DNA of 64,000 nucleotides, from the NCBI GenBank assembly GCA_963575745.1, contig CAUYUJ010007446.1, positions 1,249,816-1,313,815 on the forward strand. Direction: 5' to 3'. Each line of letters starts with the position of its first letter. The stretch's first letter is position 1. The notes under the pieces were generated by a model. It searched no databases. It worked only from the letters and a program-made list of their open reading frames with translations, and was not told the origin of the DNA. This document shows positions 21,151 to 32,900 of this stretch, in pieces. Made by a program: the position numbers and the translations under genes. Origin of the DNA: Prorocentrum cordatum. Lineage: Eukaryota; Sar; Dinophyceae; Prorocentrales; Prorocentraceae.

Positions 21151-22403
21151 GTGCGGGACGCATGCAGGCGGTAGCACTGGGGTCTTCGGTGGAACTCCCT
21201 ATGGAGCCACGAAGCGCTGTCCTGGGCGTGCGGGTCGCATGCGGGCGGTAGCACTGGGGCCCTGGGTGGAGCTCTCTATGGGGCCACGAAGCGCTGTCCC
21301 GCGCCCTCGGCGACGAAACGTGTGAGGGGTGTGCCGAAATGGGTGCGGTGCCGCCGTGCCAACGCAGCCACTGGGGCTCTCGGTGGAGCTCCCTATGGGG
21401 CCACGAAACGTGTGAGGGGTGTGCCGAAATGGGTGCGGTGCCGCCGTGCCAACGCAGCCACTGGGGCCCTCGGTGGAGCTCCCTATGGGGCCACGAAGCG
21501 TGTGAGGGTGTGCCGAAATGGGTGCGGTGCCACCATGCCAACGCAGCCACTGGGGCCCTCGGTGGAGCTCCCTATGGGGCCACGAAGCGTGTGAGGGGTG
21601 TTTCGAAATGGGTGCGGTGCCGCCATGTCAACGCAGCCAGTGGGGCCCTCGGTGGAGCTCCCTATGGGGCCACGAAGCGTGTGAAGGGTGTGCCGAAATG
21701 CGGTGCCGCCATGCCAACGCAGCCGTGTGAGGGGTGCTCCCTATGCCGTGTGAGGGGTGTGCCATGGGTGCATGGTGCCACTGGGGCCGGTGGCCAACCA
21801 GCCAGTGTGTGAAATTGAGGGTGTGCGCGGTGCCGCCATGCAACGCCACTGGGGCCCTCGGTGGAGCTCCCTACTGGGGCCGAAATGGGTCGGCCATGCA
21901 GCCAGCCCTCGGTGGAGCCCTATGGGGCCACGAAACGTGTGAGGGGTGTGCCGAAATGGGTGCGGTGCCGCCATGCCAACGCAGCCACTGGGGCCCTCGG
22001 TGGAGCTCCCTATGGGGCCACGAAACGTGTGAGGGGTGTGCCGAAATGGGTGCGGTGCCGCCATGCCAACGCAGCCACTGGGGCCCTCGGTGGAGCTCCC
22101 TATGGGGCCACGAAGCGTGTGAGGGGTGTGCCGAAATGGGTGCGGTGCCGCCATGCCAACGCAGCCACTGGGGCCCTCGGTGGAGCTCCCTATGGGGCCA
22201 CGAAACGTGTGAGGGGTGTGCTGAAATGGGTGCGGTGCCGCCGTGCCAACGCAGCCACTGGGGCCCTCGGTGGAGTTCCCTATGAGGCCACGAAAACGTG
22301 TGAGGGGTGTGCCGAAATGGGTGCGGCGCCGCCATGCCAACGCAGCCACTGGGGCCTTCGGTGGAGCTCCCTATGGGGCCACGAATCGTGTGAGGGGTGT
22401 GCA
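21151..22403 (+). repeat. 90-bp minisatellite array 1, about 13 units
   Basis: The monomer contains GCCAACGCAGCCACTGGGGC, TCGGTGGAGCTCCCTATGGG, GCCACGAAACGTGTGAGGGG and TGTGCCGAAATGGGTGCGGT. The first two units use the GCATGCGGGCGGTAGCACTGG variant that dominates array 2 at 57.5-59.1 kb. A scrambled patch with deletions lies at 21715-21930. The near-90-bp unit keeps long frames open on both strands (for example GALGGAPYGATKRV on plus), so these frames are not evidence of coding. Confidence 0.95.
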
Positions 22404-22462
22404 GTGATAGTGGGAGGAGGGAGTGGGCAAAGGGAGGAAGGAAGGAAGGAGTGAACCCGGGG

Positions 22463-22780
22463 CGCTGTCTCGTCAAAACGAGGACCCAACACCACAGGAT
22501 GGTTGGGAATTATCACGAAGCCTGGGGGTGTGGGTTGGGCTCGTTACTATGTTTAGGGTCCGAAGTTGGGGGGACCCAAAGCATACGCATCGTACCGGAA
22601 CTCGCTCGTGAGCGCTCCTGGGGCTTGCATAGGAGAATCCGGCGGGGCACGATTTTAAGTCTTTTGCACCGGTCGTGTAACCGTCTGGGGATCAGCCTGC
22701 AATCGGCCGTTGCCTGGGCTGTCTTCGGGGTTGTCGGAGGCCCCCGGCATCGGATTCCCGTGGCGCGCCCCGGGGGATAG
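22463..22780 (+). pseudogene. Broken copy of the orphan domain, C-terminal part
   Basis: Downstream of the array, the domain resumes: GLGSLLCLGSEV, then RIVPELARERSWGLHRRIRR, LHRSCNRLGISLQSAVAWAV. These align with GLGSFQCLGAEV, ALVPACSKESARDFHLHIRC and LQRRWRGILGVALQTAAARCV of the intact copy at 9679-10293. The stretch GAGGACCCAACACCACAGGA at 22480-22499 corresponds to the KTENDTTY region and is also found after array 2 (59163). A peptide ALSRQ can be read on both sides of the array. Confidence 0.6.
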
Positions 22781-22814
22781 CGAAAAATAAATTTAGCCAT
22801 CCGCCGGGCGAAAA

Positions 22815-22910
22815 CACAAGAGTAGTAACCAACGACGAACCCAACCGTAGCAGCCCCAAAACAGGGCAACTGTAGTAACCTTGCAACGATGCCAAATTTA
22901 CTAAATTGGT
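22815..22910. repeat. CAACTGTAGTAACC short repeat, locus 1
   Basis: About three diverged 29-bp units of the family also at 26870-27020 (AACTGTAGTAACCC... AACGAGG). Confidence 0.6.
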
Positions 22911-23079
22911 CGAGGCCACGAGCCAGTTAGTTCACCACTGTAGTATCCCCCCAGCCCTCTGGGCGTAGGTGGTCTAAGGTGTTTCCTCTTCCACCCCTCC
23001 CTCTTCCCCTTCTGGGAGGGGTCTATCCTTTCTTCCCCGGAGTAAGCACCCCCGCATCGCAACCCCGCCGTCCTAACTG

Positions 23080-23520
23080 TCAAACAAGCAACACGAATTC
23101 AACATTTTTCTCGCCAGCTGTCGTCGAATTGCGAAACGTGTAGCAGGGACGGGACGGAATGAACATCGCTTGGGTAACCAGACGCAAGTTGTCGCGTCCT
23201 ACCCATCAAGGACAATACCAAGCCAACATTTTTCTCGTCAGCATGGATTTTTGGTCGTCGACGCTGCGACAATGTAACAATAATGGGACGCGGCGCACAT
23301 CGCGCGCGGACGCCTGGCCAACCCTACGCGGGACCCCCCCTTCTGCCTGTCAGAAAACACCGCAACGTCAAAGCTTTCCTTGCCAACATGTACTTTCTCC
23401 TCGTCGGCACTGCGAATCGCGCAGCGGGAATGGGACGCGGCGCGCATCGCGCGGGGACGCCTGCTCGTCAACGTGAACATTCCTGTCGTCGACGCTGCGG
23501 CCCGTCGGGTTGAGGCGGGC
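23080..23520. repeat. TGGGACGCGGCGC dispersed repeat
   Basis: Repeats of AACATTTTTCTCGTC / GTCGACGCTGCG / AATGGGACGCGGCGC-CATCGCGCG at about 23100, 23225 and 23390, recurring diverged at 25430-25590. Confidence 0.65.
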
Positions 23521-24110
23521 AGCAAGTCATAATGCCTCAAGGAAAGGCGGTTCGTCGCCGGCACGCCCGTTGTCGTGTTCACGTAAGAAAGACCTTTGGC
23601 AACCGTCACTTTTGGTGCGCACAAATCAAGCCAAACTCGACCCCCCGACCCCTCCGGCCGTGGCAAACAGGGCCCCCCCCCAGGGCCAAAAAGCAGCGCA
23701 CAAAAGGTCACCCCGGCGAAAAGTCACCCTTACGCGTCGGAGACGTTGTAGCGTCGCGGCCGTTGTCGGCTGCCGCGGCGCCAGCGGCGAATTGTCCGAA
23801 CGCCTCCATGGCGGGACTGCTGGGCAGCGGGGCCGGGTTTCTCGGGGGACGGGGTGCACTTGGAGCTGAGCTGGCGAAGACAGTGCAAATGGCATTGCGA
23901 AAAGGACGTCGGTCTTCGTCGTCCTCCGTCTCATCATCGCCACCAGAATCATCGTCCACGTCGTACTCGCCATGGTCGCTGTCGTGGCCGTAGGTCCCAC
24001 GTGCAGCGGGCGGAGCTCAGGCGAAGCAGGCCAGACCACTGACCACTTCGCGCGCGGCATCTCTGAGCTCAACGTTGGGCGGATGTCTCAGGCGAGACTG
24101 GGTGGACCAC
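23521..24110. other. No gene called; overlapping open frames
   Basis: Frames of about 150 codons are open on both strands (plus 23532-23993, minus 23626-24072). The plus frame includes a Gly-rich stretch and a TCG-driven Ser run. Neither has a recognisable motif. Confidence 0.35.
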
Positions 24111-24114
24111 CTCA

Positions 24115-24675
24115 GGTGGAGTCGTCTATGCGACTAGAGTTGCATAGATGTCTCAGGTGAAACTGGCCCGAGCGCTTCGCGCGCGGCATCTGTGAGCCTA
24201 GAGATGAGGAATGCATCAACCGAGAGTGGCAGGACCACCTTAGGTCGAGGCATGTCTGAGTCCAGGGTTGCGAGGATGGCTCAGGCGAGACTGGCCACAC
24301 CACTGTGCGGGATGTCGTCGTCGCCGCCGTCGCCGTCGCCGCCGTCCGTATCCTCCTGGTCCCCCTCCCCCTCCTCCTCCCCCCACCCAGCATGCCCCTC
24401 CCCCCCTGCCCCTCCTCCTCCTCCTCCTCCTCCTCCTCCTCCTCCTCCTCCTCCTCCCCCCCTTCGGCCAGCGGTGGAGTCATCTATGCGACCAGAGTTG
24501 CCTAGATGTCTCGGGTGAAACTGGCCCGAGCGCTTCGCGCGCGGCATCTGGGAGCCCACAGATGGGGGATGCATCAACCGAGACCACCTGAGGTCGACGC
24601 ATGTCTGAGTCCAGGGTTGCGAGGATGGCGCAGGCGAAGCTGGCCACACCACTGTGCGGGATGTCGTCGCCGCCG
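24115..24675 (+). repeat. Direct duplication of about 200 bp around a TCC tract
   Basis: 24115-24320 and 24473-24675 share GAGTTGC-TAGATGTCTC, GAGCGCTTCGCGCGCGGCAT, GAGTCCAGGGTTGCGAGGAT and CACACCACTGTGCGGGATGT. Each copy ends in GTCGTCGCCGCC-type triplets; a (TCC)n tract at 24415-24462 lies between them. Confidence 0.92.
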
Positions 24676-24879
24676 CCGCCGCCGCCGTCGTGGGTCGCGC
24701 CGTGGGGCCCGGGACCGGCCCCTGGATGGGGATTCCGCCTGGAACGCTACGCGCCGGAGCAGCAGCCGCATCGAGGCGGCGCGACCCCGCGGTAGACTCC
24801 CGCCGCAAGTCTTTGTGTGCTTGACAGATGTTGAAGTTTTCGCCTGTTCGGGTGTGCGACCGCTCCAGACGGCCCAAGC

Positions 24880-25150
24880 GGCCTCCACGACAGCTCCAAG
24901 AGGCCCCCAAGAGGGCCCCAAGTCGGCTCAAGAGGACCTCCAGATCGCCCAAGAGGCTCCCAAGAGGGCCCCAAGACGACCCTAAAGTGCTGCAGGACGT
25001 CGCCAAGACGGCCCAGACAGGCCCGCAAGACGGCTTCCCAAGGCGTGAGACGGGCCAAAAGCCTCCGAAGACGGCCCATGTGGCGCCAAGAGGCTCCCAA
25101 GAGGCCCCTAAGAGACCCAGGAAACCCCCAAGATGTCGAAAAAAGGCGTC
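24880..25150 (+). repeat. AAGAGGCCCC minisatellite
   Basis: CAAGAGGCCCCCAAGAGGGC-type 12-bp units, the family at 3530-4060. Confidence 0.85.
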
Positions 25151-25279
25151 CAGGAGGTCCTGGGGGGGCAACACAAATATTGGTTTCCATCTGGTGTTTG
25201 TGAGGTTAGCGCCTACTTGTGTTGACAATGTTCAGGCGTATACCAGAAAGCTCCCAGGACGCCCCGCGAATTCCCAAGA

Positions 25280-25395
25280 GGCATTCTCCTCTTCCTCCTC
25301 AGTTTCTCCCTCCCTTCCTCTCTCCCTCCCCTCCTCTTTCTCCTCCTCTTTCTCCTCCTCCTCCTCCTTCTCCCCCTCCCCCTCCTCCATGTGCG
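25280..25395 (+). repeat. TCC-rich microsatellite, imperfect
   Basis: CTCCTC/TTCCTC-rich tract with CCCT interruptions, followed by a diverged copy of the TGGGACGCGGCGC family at 25430-25590. Confidence 0.8.
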
Positions 25396-25654
25396 GCAGG
25401 AGCGAAATAATTGGCGGTACGACACGTGTGGCTGGAATGAGACGCTGCGCACTTCGCGCGCGCTGGACATGTTGTCGCCGACGATGCAACATGAGAGGCC
25501 GGAGCGGGGCGCGGCGTACATCGCGCGCGGTCTTGTTTCTCGTCGACGTTGCTCAATGCGCGGCAGGAATAGGACGCAGCTCATGTCGCTGGGAAGGAGC
25601 GTGAGGGTGGGTGGGGGTGGACGGAGCCCTCTGGCTCGTTCGAGCTGGCTAACT

Positions 25655-26450
25655 TGACCCCTCCCCCTATCCCCTCCCCCTGGACCTGGACAGGGGGCGT
25701 TTCGCGAGCGGTCGGGGCGTCCAAGATGGCCCAAGATGGCTCCAAGAGGGCCTCGGAGAGCCCGAGACGACCTCCAAAATGGATCAAGATAGCGCAAGAT
25801 CGCTCAAGATGGCTCCCAAGATGCTCCAAGAGGCCCCAAGAACGCTCCAAGAAGCCTCCGAGACCTCCAAGGAAGCCCCGAAGATGCCCAAATCTGTCCA
25901 AAACCAAAAGACAATCAATGTTTTTTTGCTTTCTCGACTTTCCGCATCCGATGGCCATCCGAGGCCTCAAGATGGTCACAACATGGCCCAACAGGGCTCT
26001 GAGAGATGCCCAAGAGAGCTCCAAGACGGCCCCAAGAACGCCCAAGAGGACTCCAAGAGAGGCCCAAGAGAGCTCCAAGACGGCCCCAAGAACGCTCAAG
26101 AGTGCTCCAAGAGCGCCCTAAGAGGCGATGTTTGGGGCTCCCGAGGAGCGAGGCCAATTAAAGCTCCCCTCTTTCTTGATCGATGTCCTCCAAGATCCCC
26201 CCAAGCGCGCCCCTCAAGCACCCAAGAGCGTCCCAAGAGGACCTCAGGAGGCGCCCCCACACTGCCCCAAGAGGCGCACAAGAGGCCTCTAAGAGGCTCC
26301 CACGAGACCCCCAAGAAGCCTTACGAGGGGATCCCCGAAGCACTCACGACGCTCAAGGACGGACCTGGGCCCGCCAAGATGACCCCAAGACGACGCAAGA
26401 GGCCTCCAACCAAACCTTCAAGACGCATCCGAGGAGACGCCAAAAAGCAT
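25655..26450 (+). repeat. Composite: CCCTCCCCCT leader plus long AAGAGGCCCC minisatellite
   Basis: The leader CCCTCCCCCTATCCCCTCCC then CCCTGGACCTGGA duplicates that at 18570. It is followed by about 700 bp of 12-bp CAAGACGGCCCC / CAAGAGAGCTCC units, in places with a 36-48-bp superperiod (26000-26110). Confidence 0.85.
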
Positions 26451-26464
26451 TTAAGAAGCTTCTG

Positions 26465-26715
26465 GCTCTTCGGTTCGTCGTCCTCTTCCTCATCCGCCTC
26501 TTCCTCCTCCTCCTCCTCCTCCTCCCTCCTCCCCCTCCCCCTCCTCCTCCCCTCCTCCTCCTTTTCCTCTTTCTCCTCCTTCTCCTCCTTATCCTCCTTC
26601 TCCTCCCTCTCATCCTTCTCGTCCTCCTCCTCCTCGCCCTACTCAATCTCATCCTCCTCACTCTCCTCATTCTTCTCCTCTTCCTCCTCCTCCTCCGACA
26701 ACGACGACGACGATT
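26465..26715 (+). repeat. TCC-rich microsatellite
   Basis: Imperfect TCC with CTT and ATC interruptions, ending in CGACGACGACGATTCC. Confidence 0.9.
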
Positions 26716-26869
26716 CCTCCTCAGTCCTCCCCCTTCTTGGGGTATATGATAATTTCCCCCGCCCTTTGTTCTTCTGCATGCTCCCCCGCTTCCCTGATCG
26801 TCTCAACTCCCCTGGGCAACGTTTCTGCATGGGCTGGTGAAGGTATGCCAAGCGTCAACAATTTGAACG

Positions 26870-27020
26870 AAAGTGCGAACGAGGGTCCAAGTGTAGTAAT
26901 TCAGAAACGAGATCAACTGTAGTAACCCAATAACGAGGACAAGTGAAGCAAGTCGAAAACAGGGTCAACTGTAACAACCAGAAACGATGCTAAGTGTAGT
27001 CATTTAAACACGAGGTCTTC
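26870..27020. repeat. CAACTGTAGTAACC short repeat, locus 2
   Basis: Five units of about 29 bp: CAAGTGTAGTAATTCAGAAA, CAACTGTAGTAACCCAATAA and so on, each with ACGAG or ACGATG. Confidence 0.8.
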
Positions 27021-27109
27021 GGCCGTCTTGGAGCGTTGGAATCATGAAATTGTGGAGACGTCAACAAAAAATGAAACAACAATGACAATTCACGATTTTA
27101 GGTTCTCCG

Positions 27110-27240
27110 GGCGCTCTCGGGAGGCCTCTTGGAGCGCCCTTGGGGTCTCTTGGAGGCCTCCTGGGAGCCTGGAGAGCCACCCGAATGCTATCCTGGGTTG
27201 CTTGGGAGCGTCTTGGGCAATTCTTTTACGTTCTGGGAGG
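27110..27240 (-). repeat. AAGAGGCCCC minisatellite, inverted
   Basis: GGGGTCTCTTGGAGGCCTCC-type units are the reverse complement of the 12-bp family. Confidence 0.7.
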
Positions 27241-27309
27241 CCAGGAAACGCGGTACCGGGAGCGTACTCGAGATGTGAGCGAGGTGGAGGACGCCCGGGG
27301 AGGGGGCCC

Positions 27310-27494
27310 GGCGTATTTATTTATGTGTTTATATATGTATATATATATGTATGTATGTATATTTGTGTACATATTTGTATATATATAGAGCTATATGTAT
27401 GTATGTATGCATACATCTATATATATAGCTAGATCGCTAGATATATAGATAGCTATATATATAGATAGATAGATATATAGATATATAGATATAT

Positions 27495-27529
<35 letters not shown>

Positions 27530-27715
27530 TAGATAGATCGATATATATATAGATGTATAGATATATAGATAGATATATATATAGCTAGATCTATATATAT
27601 ATATAGATAGATATATAGATACATATATATATATATATATATAGATATATAGATAGATAGATAGACAGATAGATAGAGAGAGAGAGAGAAGGAGAGAGAG
27701 AGAGAGAGAGAGAGA
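27310..27715. repeat. (TA)n/(TAGA)n/(GA)n microsatellite complex
   Basis: TATATGTATG-type, then TATATAGATAGATAGA-type, a pure AT run near 27500-27525, and GA repeats at 27675-27715. Ser/Tyr/Ile-rich frames here are repeat translation. Confidence 0.97.
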
Positions 27716-27739
27716 GCACAATCGCCTCTTCGGCTTTCA

Positions 27740-28000
27740 CGAGGCCCACAACGGCCCAAGATCGACCCAAGATAACCCAAGAGGCCCCCAAGAGGGCCCC
27801 CAGACGGCCCCAGAAGCTTCCAAAACGGCCCAGGAGGGCCCCAGGACGGCCCCAAGAGGAGGCCCATAAGGGGGATCCCGAATGGACATTTCGAGCACTC
27901 GGCCCCGAAAAAACCTACGGAGGCGCCAAGAGGCCCCCAAGGCCTCAACGCGGCGCACCAGAGGCCTCAAAAGTGCTGCCAGAAGAGCCCAGAGAAACCC
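27740..28000 (+). repeat. AAGAGGCCCC minisatellite
   Basis: CCCAAGAGGCCCCCAAGAGG-type units, decaying toward 28000. Confidence 0.8.
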
Positions 28001-29050
28001 AAAAGCAGAGCCGCGATCCGCCAACCGCCCCCTACGAAATCCCAAGAAGCTGAAACTCCAAGATTCCCCGGAAATCGCGTGCGTTCCGCAAACTCCGTTC
28101 TTCACTCCTACTGCCGCCAAAAGAGGTCTGCGGTGCGGCGTCAGCCAATGATCATGGGGCCTCTCCAGGCTGACCCTGTCAGTCCAGCCTATGTCCCACA
28201 GGACCACCCTGCCCTTAGCGGAATGAGTGACAGCCTTTCTGCTAATGCTGTTTTGGGAAAGTCACGTGCGGAGCTGCCTGGACACCCAATCAACGCCCTG
28301 TTCTTCAACCGCTGGTGAAGGAAAACGGAGGAGACGGAGGAAGAGTGAATGAGGTAGGACGAGGATCCTCCCTCTCCCCGCCACCTCGTCGCAGCAAACT
28401 CGCCTGTCCTCCTCAATCCCCCATCGCCTTCCCCTCAACACATAATCCCTAACTCATGTATCAATTGCCGCCCTCCGTCCTCCTGCTCCCTCCCACTTCC
28501 ACAGAAATGCTCCCCCCCTTGTCGCACCACTCGACGTGTCCGCATGCCGGGCTGGGCGTTTCGCGTGATACTTCCTTACCGCTTACTATCGTGAAACCAA
28601 GACATCTCCAATAACTGCACGGGAGGGTGGCCTGTCTTCTTTATTTGTGAAAGTGCGGCTCGCTGCTCACAGCCCACGCATTCGTCGGAAACACTTGCGA
28701 CAGCCACACGGATGGTGGCAGGTGCGGTTTCACAATGCATCTCTCGCTTGAGATTCCCATGCGTTCCTACTTTCATTCATGCTTTAGGCAGAATGTCGGA
28801 GTGGAACACATTTCACTTACACGGACGAATGGACAACCCTTGTCAAAACGGGTCTGTCGCCGGACATTTCTTTAAACTGGACCATCCTTCCTCTTTTCTT
28901 TTCTTGCAGCCAAATCGATGGGGGGCAAAACAACCGGGTCTCGCTCGAGTGCCAGGCCCACTGGGCGCTCATCGTTCAAGGGGGCGCTCCGCGTCATGGA
29001 CATTAATACGTGCAGAGACTCAAGCGTGAGGAGGACTTGGGACTGGAGGG
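28001..29050. other. No feature recognised; least repetitive stretch of the window
   Basis: Mostly unique-looking sequence. The plus frame 28079-28318 (SGMSDSLSANAVLGKS) and plus frame 28712-29029 are open but short and motif-free. I do not call them. Confidence 0.4.
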
Positions 29051-29290
29051 TATATTGTTGCATCGTTGACGCATCCTGGGTTGACTCTGGTCCTCCTGCT
29101 CCAGCTGCTCCTCCTCATTCAACTCCTCCTTCTCCTCCTCCTCCTCCACCGCCCGGTCAGTCCTCGTTTTCCTCCCCGTCCTCGTCCTCGTCATTCTCTT
29201 ACTCCTCCTCCCCGTCTGTCTTGTCCTGACGGTCCCCCTTTCCACCTCCTCCTCGTCCCCCTCCTCCTCCATCCACTCCGAAGCGAACAG
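29051..29290 (+). repeat. TCC-rich microsatellite with a conserved upstream stub
   Basis: TCC/CTC tract preceded by TGACGCATCCTGGGTTGACT then CTGGTCCTCC. A similar stub precedes the TCC tract at 61025. Confidence 0.75.
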
Positions 29291-29939
29291 CGCGAACTCC
29301 ATCCTGATCCCTCTCCCCTTTGTATTCCCTTTCCTTATCCTTCATGCTAGTGCCCCTCCTCCGAAGGCGAAGGGGAGGGATATAAAGGATGACTGTGGAG
29401 GAGGAGGAGGAGGAGGAAGAGGAGGAGGAGGAGGAGGAGCAGGAGGAGGAGGAGGGGGTGGGGGTGGGGGGGTAGGGTGGTGGTGTGCGGGGGGGAAGTG
29501 GAGAGGGAAGCGGAGGAGGGGAGGAGGAGGTGGAGGAGAAGATATGCGGATATATGCTGCGGGAGAAGCAACAACATGGAAAACAACATATGGTCATGCA
29601 TGTGTTTGGGCACGCCGGGGAAGACGAAACAAGTGACGAGACTTGGGGGGGGAAGAGGTGGGACACGGCAGTGAGGGGGGGAGACAAGGTGGCACGAGCG
29701 AGGATGAGGAAAAGCAAGGACGACGAGGTCCAGGAAGGAGTGAGCTTCGAGACGAATGGAGATACTGATGATAATGATGATGATGCTGCTGCTGATGATG
29801 ATGATGATGCTGCTGATGATGATGATGCTGATGCTGCTGCTGCTGATGACGATGATGAGGTGGCGGAAGAAAAGGAGGAAGAGGAGGCATATGAGGAGGA
29901 TGAGGATGAGGATGAGGAGGACGAGGAGGAGGATTTTTT
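29291..29939. repeat. GGA and GAT microsatellites downstream of element 2
   Basis: (GGA)n at 29395-29455, G-rich to 29545, then GAT/GCT triplets at 29755-29860 and GAG/GAT to 29934. In element 2 orientation the last part reads as (TCC)n immediately after the element's 3' end. Confidence 0.9.
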
Positions 29940-29965
29940 CCCCGAGGGGTAAAACAAACGTTTGT

Positions 29966-32900
29966 TTAACGGAAGAGGAAGGAGGCAGCCTCTTCCTCAG
30001 CATCGAGGGCGGGCCCTGGGGGCGGCGCCTCCTGGGCCTGACCACGAGGCCCCAAGGAGGGGGCCACTTGGGCCGCGGGTCCAGAAAGAGGGCCCCGCGG
30101 CCCACCAGGAGGCCCCAACAAAATCGAGTTCCGAAAACCTCCTCCATCCTCGCCCAGCTCCCTGGCCGCGACGCGGCGCCGCATGGCCTCCAGCGCTGGG
30201 ATGAGCTCGCTCTGCTGAGCGGGGAGGAGCACTGCACGTCGCCGAGGTTGCTGCGTCTGCAGCAGCCGCAGGCGGTCCACATCTGAAAGGATATGGATGA
30301 CCACCCCTGGCGCACGATCAGACTGGGGGTGGAGTCCTCTCAACATTCTGCCAAGACGACAACGCGTGGCAGAGGAGAACAGACGACCTGGGCATTCGTT
30401 CTCGAGTCGTCGACTGAGGCGTTCAGTACTATAAGCCCCACACCGACGACAGAAGACCAGGGAGGGGCCGCTCGAAAGACGAGTGAACACCAGAGAATGG
30501 CCCATCCTCTCACGGTCCCTCAAAAACTGAAAATTCGTACGCTGCCCAGGGCAGCCCCTCATCTCCAGCCTGGCCGCACACGCGTTGACTGCTCTGGCTT
30601 GGCAATCGTGACAAATGAAGCTGCCCTGGGTGGCTGGGGCCGCCGTCCAGGCGTGCCAGCGGTGGGCTCCTATCTCTCGGGGTCGAGGAACCTTGGGCCG
30701 ATCAGGGAACTGAGCGACAGGGAAGAGAGGCAAGACCGCTCCCACGACTCTCGCCGCAGCTCGAGCCCTGTCTATCATCCGATCAAGCTCTTCGAGGTCC
30801 CCCTGACTATCCTGGGCATGGAGTAGCACAGCATTCTTAGCATGCAGGTCCGCCGCTCGATTCGCGAAACCGATTCGTCTCTCCGTCGACGGCAGAGCTT
30901 CGATGTCCTCAAGGCTCCGATGAGCGGGCGTGTGAAAAGCTTGCCCAATGAAGGGGGCCCCCTCCAGCTCACAGAAACCGCGCCTGAGGCCAGCATACTT
31001 CGAGCGACTCGATAAAACCTGAGATTGGCTCTGATTGTGCATCCGAACAACGCCGAGGCAATCAGAGTGAACCTGGACTGGCTGGCGTATGACGAAAGCT
31101 GGCGCAATGATCGACATCTGCTCTGCAGCCTGAGGGGTCTGAGGCAGGGAAGGCCATGCAGGCCCTTGAAACCTAGCCACTATTTCCTCGGACCCCGACC
31201 GCATGTGCACACCAACATAGGCCGCCCTCGAGAGCTCACGGATGGGACTTCGCGTGCACGACCCATCAACGACGACGTCGACGACATCTCCCAGCACCGA
31301 GAGGTCTTCAAGGGGGCGGCCGTCCTGCCCAAAAGCGGCAGGATGCAGCTGGTCGGTCGGGGGCTGGAGGTAGCACGACGGATGCTTAACTACCAGACGG
31401 TTCCACAAAAGATCTTCGCACCCCGCCTGGACAGCCTCAGCGATTATCTCCGCGCTACACGCATTCTGCCTGGCCTCGACCACCTCAGGGGCTTGACAGC
31501 ACCACAACCTATGATGGAGGCCATCAGGCCCGCCACACAACGGACACTTCCCATCGGACTCATATCCATGGGACTGCAAGCGGTCACTAGTGAACACAGC
31601 CTTAGTGAAACAACTAGCTATGGCATACTTCTGTCGTGCACTGTACTTCTTCGACCTACACACGCACGAGCGTACCAAGTCAACACACGCGCGTACACCA
31701 TCTCCTTGCATGCCTAAGCTACGTGCCATGTCACGCTCATGCTGTCTCTGGACGGCCTCACGTAGGAGATGCTTGATGAGGGGAGGGGAGGTATACAGCA
31801 GAGAGAGCTCGACTCCTCGATCATCAATCCACTCCGTGAAGTTCTTAGGCTCCCAGTTGACCCTCTGGAGGCACATCAACATTCGAACGATCGGGCCCTT
31901 CGTCTTTCTCCAAGGCATCTCAGGATCCCAATTGGCATGCACTTGCTGAAACATATCTGCGAGCTGCGTCATAGTGAAGAGAGAGCGCTTCTGCGCGACC
32001 GCCGCCTGCCAGATCGTGGCTGCCCACTGCGCCGCAGGCGCCACGGCGGCATCTGCAACAGGGTCGCCATGAAGCACGCACTTCGCCACTAGCGAGGCTC
32101 CTCGATGCGAGGGCGCCTTGAAGCTGAGGAGCGTAGCCCGAGCTCGTCTGAGCTCGTGATCACTCATGCCCAGCGCCGCGCTGCCGTAAGACAAGGCTGG
32201 CTTCAAGCCTGCCGTGTGAATCTTAGACATCCGATGCTTTCCATGTGCCAACCATCTTCGAAATCGTAATACTCGCTGATGTCGAAGCTTGAATTGTTGA
32301 AATCGAGCCCGTCGTTTTCGAAGCCCCCCTTTAGCCGACCGAGGCTGTCCTGGAGCGAAGTCTACCCCGAGGTTGAGCGACGCCGACGTGGCCATCCCCT
32401 CGGGCAATCCTCGGATGCGAAGTTGATGGGCCAGGGATTTCGCTAGACCGACCGAGTTAGCTATCGTAACCGCCTTCGGCTCCGAGATATCTGCTTTTAG
32501 CTCTTGCTGGAACATTTGATGAACATCGGCTGCTGCTGCAGGCACTGCTCGAAGTAGGCTAGCTTTGTCCCCCATCCCCAGTATCGTGTCATCGTCGATG
32601 TACGAGGATAGGCGAATCGTCGGGTGTCTCATCATGAAAGCATCGAAGGCCTCAAGCGCATACACCTTCACAAATGCATCGTTGAAAACATCACCTGCAG
32701 GAAGACCGCTGGAGGCAAAAAGAGCCACTGTGTGAAAAGCTGGGCCTAGACGAACCAGTCTGGGGCACCTCCACAGGTTGTACATAGTCTTTACAATAAC
32801 CTTAGGGATGCCACATCTGTACGCTCTATCACGTAGAAGTTCTAGCTGGAAAGATTCGTAGTACTTCTTCCCGTCCCACTGAACTCCCAAGACAACCTGA

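Noticed and set aside
23532-23993. 153-codon plus frame with a Gly-rich stretch and Ser run
   Set aside because: The opposite strand is open over the same interval, the Ser run comes from TCG/TCC triplets, and no motif is recognisable.
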